Below, piece by piece: positions 58,110 through 64,000 of a DNA stretch of 64,000 bases. A model generated the notes under the pieces. It had not been told where the DNA came from. It did no database searches and saw only the letters and a program-made list of their open reading frames with translations. Within the stretch, counting starts at the first letter, position 1. Every line of letters begins with the position of its first letter. Made by a program: the position numbers and the translations under genes. Origin of the DNA: Ferruginibacter sp. (GTDB lineage: Bacteria > Bacteroidota > Bacteroidia > Chitinophagales > Chitinophagaceae); assembly GCA_013141435.1 (NCBI GenBank), contig JABFQZ010000003.1:62001-126000 (forward strand). Direction: 5' to 3'.

Positions 58110-59951
58110 TTAATGCGCAACTTTATCGCTTGTTTCGTCGTAATTAATTCCTTGTTTGCTAAGTATGCCTTTTACTAAAATGGCAAATACTGCCAAGTAA
58201 ACAAAACAAAGAACTGGTACAAAAAATGAGTTATGTATCCCAACAATATCGGATAACTTGCCTTGAATTGGAGGTATAATACCACCACCTAAAATCATCA
58301 TTATTAAAAATGCAGAGCCTTGAGTGGTATATTTCCCTAAGCCTGCAATTGATAAAGTGAAAATTGATGGCCACATAATAGAACATGCTAATCCGCCACT
58401 TAAAAATGCATAAATCGCAACAGTACCAGTACTAAATAATCCAATAAGCATTGCTACAACTCCCATTATACCAAAAAATAATAAAGTAGTAGCTGGTCTA
58501 TCTTTACTTAAATAAGCAGCTGCCATTTGAACTGCAACACACAAAATATACCAGTATAATGGGGCTATGTTATGCCCAGCTAAAGAGGTAAATAACATGA
58601 CAATTCCAAAAGCTATAAATGGTGCAATTAATTTCAAAATGTTTTTAGTACTATCTGAAAAATTAAAAGCTGCAACCGATCCTGTCCATCTTCCTATCAT
58701 CAAGCTACCCCAATACATAGCTATAAATGGTGCGATTTCCGAAGAACGATAACCTCCAAACTCTTTTTGTTTCAATAGTTCTCCCAAATTACTACCAATT
58801 GCAACTTCTACACCAACATAAACAAAAATTGCTAGCATACCTAAGACTAATTGAGGATATTGCATTGCACCCCATCCTTCTTTTTGCTTTTGTGCAATTG
58901 TATTTAATATTGGTAGCCCAATTCCAACTAATGCAAGGGCTAATAAAAGCCACATCAATCTTGTTTTTTCAATTGGTTTCATTATATTTCCAATTTCATC
59001 AGATTGAGTTTTGTAAGATTCTTTAATTGTTTGAATTTGTGCATAAGCGGAATCTTTTTGTTCTTTTGATTTCCCATTTAATGAACATTCAATTGCAGTT
59101 ATTTGTTTACTTTGATTGCTATAAGTTTGTTTTATTGCCTCCACTTTGTCAATATGGTCTCCTTGATAACTTGAAAAAACAGGTACAAAAGCTAAAATCA
59201 GTAAACCAGTCATTATTAATAAACTTTTTAGAGCTTTCATTGCTTTTTCTGGTTTTTCAGTTGTTATACCAGAAGGTACTTTTTTTGAAAAAGCAAATAA
59301 AGCGGCGGCAGCAATAAATAAAATCCCTACACAAGTATATAATACAATTACTTTAATTAATGGTAATTTGTTTATTTCATCATCACAAACACTAGCAGCT
59401 GAACCAAATAATGCAATTGCAACAACTAGCGGACCGATTGTGGTACCCAAAGAATTTATAGCACCTCCTAAATTTACTCTTGTATTGCCTGTAGACGGAT
59501 CGCCTAAAGCAATTGCAAAAGGTTGCGCACTAGTTTGTTGTAGCGAAAAACCTAAGGCAACAATAAATAGTCCCATTAACATTCCAGGGAAAGTTTGTCC
59601 GTTTACTGCTAAAATCATAACAACTGCACCAATTGCAGAAAATAGTAAACCATAAACGATACTTTTCTTAAATCCCCAACTACCAACTAAATCTTTACCT
59701 GCAAGTGTTCCATAAACAAATAGCAGCAATGCTCCAATATAGTATGCTAAGTAAAATGCAAAATCTACTAATTGACTTTGAAATTGATCTAAGTGAAAAT
59801 AGTTTTTACAAAAAGGAATAAAAACACTGTTGCCAGCTGCAATAAATCCCCAAAAAAAGAATACGGTTACCAATGTACCTAATGCACCATAATTTGTGGG
59901 CACAAGTTTTGTTTGGTTTACATTTAAATTGTCATCTTGTTGTGTATGCAT
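58110..59951 (-). CDS. FucP-like sugar:proton symporter (MFS)
   Basis: Major-facilitator sugar transporter of the FucP/GluP group, with [19 protein letters not shown] in helix 1, [12 protein letters not shown] and [15 protein letters not shown]. At 613 residues it is longer than the usual 410-450. The excess is mostly a polar, helical, charged segment (about 262-335) between the sixth and seventh helices. The second half resumes at [14 protein letters not shown] and [14 protein letters not shown]. It is the first gene of a two-gene operon with the ROK kinase. The sugar is probably glucose or a related hexose. Confidence 0.88.
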   Translation of the reverse strand: MHTQQDDNLNVNQTKLVPTNYGALGTLVTVFFFWGFIAAGNSVFIPFCKNYFHLDQFQSQLVDFAFYLAYYIGALLLFVYGTLAGKDLVGSWGFKKSIVYGLLFSAIGAVVMILAVNGQTFPGMLMGLFIVALGFSLQQTSAQPFAIALGDPSTGNTRVNLGGAINSLGTTIGPLVVAIALFGSAASVCDDEINKLPLIKVIVLYTCVGILFIAAAALFAFSKKVPSGITTEKPEKAMKALKSLLIMTGLLILAFVPVFSSYQGDHIDKVEAIKQTYSNQSKQITAIECSLNGKSKEQKDSAYAQIQTIKESYKTQSDEIGNIMKPIEKTRLMWLLLALALVGIGLPILNTIAQKQKEGWGAMQYPQLVLGMLAIFVYVGVEVAIGSNLGELLKQKEFGGYRSSEIAPFIAMYWGSLMIGRWTGSVAAFNFSDSTKNILKLIAPFIAFGIVMLFTSLAGHNIAPLYWYILCVAVQMAAAYLSKDRPATTLLFFGIMGVVAMLIGLFSTGTVAIYAFLSGGLACSIMWPSIFTLSIAGLGKYTTQGSAFLIMMILGGGIIPPIQGKLSDIVGIHNSFFVPVLCFVYLAVFAILVKGILSKQGINYDETSDKVAH

Positions 59952-59973
59952 ATAAAGTATAGTTTTAGATGCT

Positions 59974-60003
59974 CAAAATAGGTTAAAATATTATTAACAA
60001 AAA
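59974..60003 (-). promoter_or_regulatory. candidate promoter of the transporter-glucokinase operon
   Basis: On the minus strand TTTG, a 17-base gap and TATTTTGA resemble the -33/-7 pair, with the -7 one T short of TAnnTTTG. It lies 23 bases from the ATG at 59951. Confidence 0.35.
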
Positions 60004-60112
60004 AATAATTTGTAAACATTAATAAAATATAAATGTTTTATGGTATATCAAAAGAAATTATTTGTTTTAAAAATTACTTCATAAATTGACAAAAAATATT
60101 AGAAAATTAACT

Positions 60113-61528
60113 ATGGAAATAATTCATGTAAGTGCAGAGTGTTACCCAATGGCTAAAGTTGGTGGCTTAGCTGATGTTGTAGGCGCCTTGCCTAAATACC
60201 AACAGCAGCAAGGGCATATTGCTAAAGTTGTTGTGCCTATGTATCGTACAAAATTTTTGTACGAAAACGAGTGGGAAGTGGTGCACAAGGGAAATTTTGC
60301 TATGGAGAAAATGAATTTTGAATTTACTATAATTAAAGAGTCTAAAAATAAATTAGGGTTTGATTTATATTGTGTAGATATTAATGGATTATTAGATAGA
60401 GAAAAAGTTTATGGATATGACGATGATACCGAAAGGTTTTGCGCCTTTCAAATAGCTGTATTGGAATGGATAAATAAATGGGAACATTTACCAAATGTAG
60501 TACATGTACACGACCATCATGCAGCACTTATTCCATTTATGATGCAACATTGTTTTGCGTATAATAAACTAAAAAATACCGCTACTTTACTTACCATACA
60601 TAATGCACAATACCAAGGTTGGATGGCTTGGGAAAAAGCAGCATACTTACCTGCTTGGAATACTTGGCTTTGGGGATTGCTTGATTGGGATAATATTGTA
60701 AACCCATTGGCATGTGGTATAAAATGTGCAGGTAAGGTAAATACGGTAAGCCCTGGTTATATGCAAGAGTTAATGGAAGAAGCAAACGGGTTAGAAAATT
60801 TATTTAAACAAGAATATGCCAAATGCAGTGGAATTATAAATGGTATTGATTATATAGTTTGGAACCCCGAAAAAGACACCTATATCTTGGATAATTTTTC
60901 GGTAATAGACTATACCGAAGGAAAAGCACTAAATAAGAAAAAACTATGCGATGACTTTGGATTGAAAAAAGAACTGCCATTATTTATATTTATTGGCAGA
61001 TTGGTAGGTGAAAAAGCTGCCGATTTATTACCAGAAGCTATACGTAGTGCATTAACTTTATATGAGGGAGAATTGAATTTTTTGATACTTGGAAGTGGTG
61101 ATACAGTAGTAGAAAATGCACTCATGAATATGCAGAGTAGTTTTGTAGGATATTACAATACTCAAATAACTTATAACGAAAAGCTAAGTCATTTAATGTA
61201 TGCTGGTGCCGATTTTTTGCTAATGCCTAGCAGGGTTGAGCCTTGTGGATTAAACCAGCTTTATGCCATGCGATACGGTACTGTGCCTATTGTAAGACGA
61301 ACAGGTGGTTTAAAAGATACTGTAAAAGATATTGATGAAAAAAATGGCTATGGATTATGTTTTAATTATGCCACTTTAAATGATATTGATATTTCAATTC
61401 AAAGAGCTATTGAACTATTTAATAATAACAACAAAATGAAAGAAATTAGAAAACGCATGATGCTTATAGATAATAGCTGGATAGCAAGTGCACAACAATA
61501 CTTAAATCTTTATACAAGTATAATATAA
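60113..61528 (+). CDS. glgA: Glycogen synthase (ADP-glucose, GT5)
   Basis: Elongates alpha-1,4-glucan with ADP-glucose. It is a full two-domain GT-B protein of 471 residues with the intact KVGGLADVVGAL motif (K15-G18), HVHDHHAALIPF, FIGRLVGEKAADLL, and the nucleotide-sugar site PSRVEPCGLNQLYAMRYGTVPI with GGLKDTV. The ATG at 60113 gives the canonical MEIIHVSAE N-terminus; a TTG at 60086 is less likely. It is 12 bases ahead of glgC, so one transcript makes and polymerises ADP-glucose. It contrasts with the short, motif-less GT5 at 46552. Confidence 0.95.
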   Translation: MEIIHVSAECYPMAKVGGLADVVGALPKYQQQQGHIAKVVVPMYRTKFLYENEWEVVHKGNFAMEKMNFEFTIIKESKNKLGFDLYCVDINGLLDREKVYGYDDDTERFCAFQIAVLEWINKWEHLPNVVHVHDHHAALIPFMMQHCFAYNKLKNTATLLTIHNAQYQGWMAWEKAAYLPAWNTWLWGLLDWDNIVNPLACGIKCAGKVNTVSPGYMQELMEEANGLENLFKQEYAKCSGIINGIDYIVWNPEKDTYILDNFSVIDYTEGKALNKKKLCDDFGLKKELPLFIFIGRLVGEKAADLLPEAIRSALTLYEGELNFLILGSGDTVVENALMNMQSSFVGYYNTQITYNEKLSHLMYAGADFLLMPSRVEPCGLNQLYAMRYGTVPIVRRTGGLKDTVKDIDEKNGYGLCFNYATLNDIDISIQRAIELFNNNNKMKEIRKRMMLIDNSWIASAQQYLNLYTSII

Positions 61529-61540
61529 AAACCATAAAAT

Positions 61541-62818
61541 ATGACAAGCAAACAAGTAGTAGCCGTTATTTTAGGAGGCGGAGCAGGGAGTAGATTGTTT
61601 CCACTTACGGCCACAAGAAGCAAGCCAGCAGTGCCTATTGCTGGAAAATACCGATTAGTAGATATTCCAATTTCTAATTGTATAAATAGTAATATTAACC
61701 GAATGTTTGTACTTACACAGTACAACTCAGCATCACTTAATAAGCATATAAAAAATACGTATCAATTTAGTGGTTTTAGTAATGGCTTTGTAGATATTTT
61801 AGCTGCAGAGCAAACACCCGATAGTCTTGGGTGGTTTCAGGGTACTGCAGATGCTGTAAGGCAATCTTTGAAACATATTGAAAAAAATGATTTTGAGTAT
61901 GTACTTATTTTAAGTGGCGACCAACTTTACCAAATGGATTTGGCAGCAATGATAGATAATCATAAAAATGCTGGAGCCGAAATTACTATTGCTACCATAC
62001 CAGTAGAAGCTAGGGAAGCTTCGGAATTTGGATTATTAAAAACTGATGCTAATAATACCATTACTTCATTTATAGAAAAACCTGCAGCAGAGTTATTGCC
62101 TAATTGGGTAAGCGATACAGGTGCCGAAATGCAAGCAAGCAATAGAAATTATTTAGCATCTATGGGTATTTATATTTTCAATAAAAAACTATTGTTTGAT
62201 TTATTAGAAAATGAGAAAAAAGATGCTACCGATTTTGGAAAAGAAATAATACCAGGTGCTATAAGTAAGTACAAAGTTATTAGTTACCAGTACGGCGGTT
62301 ATTGGACAGATATTGGAAATATTTATTCTTTTTTTGAAGCCAACTTGGCTCTTACAATGGATATTCCGCCTTTTAATTTGTTCGACAATTCGCAGATGGT
62401 ATATACCCGTGCTCGTATGCTACCGCCTGCTAAAATTAGCGGTACTACGGTATCAAAATCTTTGTTTGCCGAAGGTTGTATAATACATGCAAAATCAATT
62501 TCTAACTCTGTAATTGGTATAAGAAGTAGAGTAGGAGCTGGTACTGTATTAGAAAGTTGCTATGTAATGGGTAGCGATTTTTATGAAACCATTGATGAAA
62601 TTGCCGAAAATTATGAAAAGGGGATTCCTAAAATTGGTATTGGTGATAACTGCAATTTAGAAAAAATAATTGTAGATAAAGATAGCAGAATTGGCAATAA
62701 TGTAAACCTAAAAGGAGGGTCTCATTTAAAAGATGATGACTATGGCTTATTGGTAGTGAAAGATGGAATTATTGTAATAAAAAAGGGTGCTACAATACCA
62801 AATGGGTTTACAATGTAA
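61541..62818 (+). CDS. glgC: Glucose-1-phosphate adenylyltransferase
   Basis: Makes ADP-glucose from glucose-1-phosphate and ATP, the committed glycogen step. It has LGGGAGSRLFPLTATRSKPAVPI near the N-terminus (nucleotide loop), LSGDQLYQMD, SEFGLL, IEKPAAE, and GGYWTDIGNIYSFFEANLAL. A left-handed beta-helix C-terminal domain (about 300-425) follows. The 425-residue length is normal. It is co-transcribed with glgA and ends at a strong terminator. Confidence 0.96.
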   Translation: MTSKQVVAVILGGGAGSRLFPLTATRSKPAVPIAGKYRLVDIPISNCINSNINRMFVLTQYNSASLNKHIKNTYQFSGFSNGFVDILAAEQTPDSLGWFQGTADAVRQSLKHIEKNDFEYVLILSGDQLYQMDLAAMIDNHKNAGAEITIATIPVEAREASEFGLLKTDANNTITSFIEKPAAELLPNWVSDTGAEMQASNRNYLASMGIYIFNKKLLFDLLENEKKDATDFGKEIIPGAISKYKVISYQYGGYWTDIGNIYSFFEANLALTMDIPPFNLFDNSQMVYTRARMLPPAKISGTTVSKSLFAEGCIIHAKSISNSVIGIRSRVGAGTVLESCYVMGSDFYETIDEIAENYEKGIPKIGIGDNCNLEKIIVDKDSRIGNNVNLKGGSHLKDDDYGLLVVKDGIIVIKKGATIPNGFTM

Positions 62819-62839
62819 ATTTTAATATTAAACTATTAT

Positions 62840-62876
62840 AAAGGTTTGCATAGTTAAAAGTGCAAACCTTTTTTTT
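62840..62876 (+). terminator. terminator of glgA-glgC
   Basis: An 11-base-pair stem AAAGGTTTGCA with its complement, a 10-base loop and an 8-base T-run lie about 20 bases after the glgC stop. Confidence 0.9.
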
Positions 62877-62930
62877 GTATAATACCAAAAAATCGTTAAA
62901 GCAATTTTTTGAGGTACAACTATTTAACTT

Positions 62931-63134
62931 TTATTTCAAATATGTATTCATCCAATTTAACCAAAGCTTATCTCTTTCCATTTGAGTAATAGGGTCAGTA
63001 GCATTATGAGCAGGTATTGGCCATCCTATAAATTTAGTAACTGTACTATTTTCTATTAAAGTGTGATATAATTTAAATGCTGATTCGTTTCTAGGGCTCA
63101 TGCTCCCAAAAAAAGTTATAATCATTGTTTGCAA
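62931..63134 (-). pseudogene. remnant of an S9-family (prolyl-oligopeptidase-type) peptidase
   Basis: A 67-codon frame whose last 50 residues read like the C-terminus of an S9 peptidase or related alpha/beta hydrolase. It has NESAFKLYHTLIENSTVTKFIGWP, an AHNATDP segment in place of the catalytic-histidine region, and the closing RDKLWLNWMNTYLK. The upstream two thirds of such a gene, including the serine, is missing; the lepA start lies 86 bases beyond its first ATG. It is most likely a decayed relic. A genuine short gene is less likely. Confidence 0.5.
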
Positions 63135-63200
63135 AGGCTACTCTTGTGTAAAATTGCCTATGTTACCTTCGCTAAAATTCGCTAATTTTGCACTCTCAAA

Positions 63201-63210
63201 AAAGAGGTAA
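63201..63210 (+). promoter_or_regulatory. ribosome binding site of lepA
   Basis: AAAGAGGTAA, 9 bases before the ATG, is one of few Shine-Dalgarno-like sequences in this window and fixes the lepA start. Confidence 0.55.
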
Positions 63211-63219
63211 AGCGTTTAC

Positions 63220-64000
63220 ATGAAGAATATTAGAAATTTTTGCATTATTGCACACATAGATCATGGCAAAAGTACACTTGCCGATAGGCTTATACAAAGT
63301 ACCAATACCATTGGCGAAAGAGATATGCAAGCGCAAGTGCTTGATGATATGGATTTGGAAAGAGAAAAAGGTATTACCATTAAAAGCCATGCTATTCAAA
63401 TAAACTACCCATACAAAGGCGAAGATTATGTACTTAATTTGATAGATACTCCTGGCCATGTGGATTTTAGTTATGAGGTAAGTCGTGCACTTGCTGCATG
63501 CGAGGGTGTACTACTACTGGTAGATGCTACGCAAGGCATACAAGCACAAACTATTAGCAATTTGTATTTGGCTATAGAAAACAATTTGGAAATAATACCA
63601 GTTATAAATAAGGTAGATATGGATGGTGCCATGATACCCGAAGTGACAGATGAGATTATAGAATTGATTGGCTGTAAGGCTGAAGATATTGTACTTGCTA
63701 GTGGTAAAACTGGTATTGGTATTGATGATGTTTTTGCAGCTATTGTTACCCGCATTCCGGCACCAAAAGGCGAACCTAATGCACCATTGCAAGCACTAAT
63801 TTTTGATAGTGTTTTTAATAGTTTTAGAGGTATAATTGTTTACTACCGTATTTTTGCAGGCAGTATAAAAAAAGGGGAGAAGGTTAAATTTTTTAGCACA
63901 GACCAAACATACCATGCCGATGAAGTTGGTATTTTGAAACTTGGAATGGAGAAGAAAGATGAAGTTTTTTGTGGCGATGTGGGCTATATTATTACTGGTA
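63220..64000 (+). CDS. lepA: Elongation factor 4 (LepA), N-terminal part
   Basis: Translational GTPase that binds ribosomes and affects assembly or back-translocation. The first 260 residues are in the window and the frame is open at the end. GTPase motifs are AHIDHGKST (11-19, G1), [13 protein letters not shown] (G3), NKVDMDGA (G4) and the LepA-type [20 protein letters not shown] segment in switch regions. EF-Tu-like domain 2 begins near residue 185 ([11 protein letters not shown]). The gene is cut by the window edge; its C-terminal LepA domain lies beyond it. Confidence 0.95.
   Translation, partial: MKNIRNFCIIAHIDHGKSTLADRLIQSTNTIGERDMQAQVLDDMDLEREKGITIKSHAIQINYPYKGEDYVLNLIDTPGHVDFSYEVSRALAACEGVLLLVDATQGIQAQTISNLYLAIENNLEIIPVINKVDMDGAMIPEVTDEIIELIGCKAEDIVLASGKTGIGIDDVFAAIVTRIPAPKGEPNAPLQALIFDSVFNSFRGIIVYYRIFAGSIKKGEKVKFFSTDQTYHADEVGILKLGMEKKDEVFCGDVGYIITG

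Overview
The window is a continuous stretch of chromosome from a low-GC member of the Bacteroidota, most likely in or near the Chitinophagaceae (order Chitinophagales). This rests on several signs seen together: very AT-rich DNA; several upstream regions with the Bacteroidota-type -7 element TAnnTTTG and few Shine-Dalgarno sequences; a PorW/SprE-like type IX secretion component and a secreted protein with a gliding-motility-type C-terminal sorting domain; a TonB-dependent receptor; DUF4270, DUF2279 and DUF5916 proteins; a YtxJ-type bacillithiol-associated protein; and the AtpZ/AtpI pair near porW. The species cannot be named from the sequence alone. There is no prophage, insertion sequence, CRISPR array or rRNA operon.

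Layout. 1-5.6 kb: the tail of an unknown gene, plsY, an M48 lipoprotein protease, a small lipoprotein with ytxJ, a DnaQ-type exonuclease, a dolichol-phosphate-mannose-synthase-like GT2, a bactofilin and an arginase. 5.8-13.2 kb: a DEAD-box helicase with a long structured leader, a DUF5916 outer-membrane protein and a GH20 hexosaminidase. 13.2-13.7 kb: tRNA-Gly, tRNA-Leu(UAA) and tRNA-Leu(GAG), each followed by its own terminator. 13.7-23.5 kb: a GT2, a histidine kinase, an SprT-like protein, AtpI/AtpZ-like membrane proteins, an M23-anchor-like protein, porW and a class A penicillin-binding protein. 23.6-34.5 kb: pdxJ, a T9SS cargo protein, anmK, purC, a TonB receptor with a FAS1 lipoprotein, and pgi. 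34.6-37.1 kb: pyrG with a structured leader and a TrmH-family methyltransferase. 37.2-46.4 kb: an L,D-transpeptidase, a UbiA-type prenyltransferase, panB, ppx/gppA, a membrane protein of unknown role, ppk1, a UPF0104 flippase-like protein and panC. 46.5-51.6 kb: a short glycogen-synthase-like protein, DUF4270, DUF2279, a strong candidate structured RNA, and gapA. 51.8-55.6 kb: two LemA and two TPM-domain genes in a row, then an alpha/beta hydrolase that looks acquired. 55.6-64 kb: an acyl-CoA hydrolase/transferase, a ROK glucokinase and sugar transporter, glgA-glgC, a relic of an S9 peptidase, and the start of lepA.

How the genes work together. One theme is sugar handling: the FucP-like transporter, ROK glucokinase, pgi, gapA, glgC and glgA link sugar uptake with glycolysis and glycogen storage. 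GH20 hexosaminidase, AnmK, the class A PBP and the L,D-transpeptidase fit amino-sugar release, muropeptide recycling and wall building. Polyphosphate is covered by ppk1 with ppx/gppA, and pantothenate by panB and panC (panD is not in the window). Envelope export is represented by PorW and at least one T9SS cargo.

Most of the window is ordinary core genome. The parts worth a second look are non-coding or accessory: a highly structured intergenic RNA candidate near 50.35-50.53 kb; leaders of pyrG and the DEAD-box helicase; an alpha/beta hydrolase bounded by 9-bp inverted core-like sites that resembles a single gene cassette; a GT5 protein lacking its catalytic half and key lysine; and a tandem LemA-LemA-TPM-TPM cluster. 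Nothing in the window can be called a new defence or biosynthetic system with confidence.
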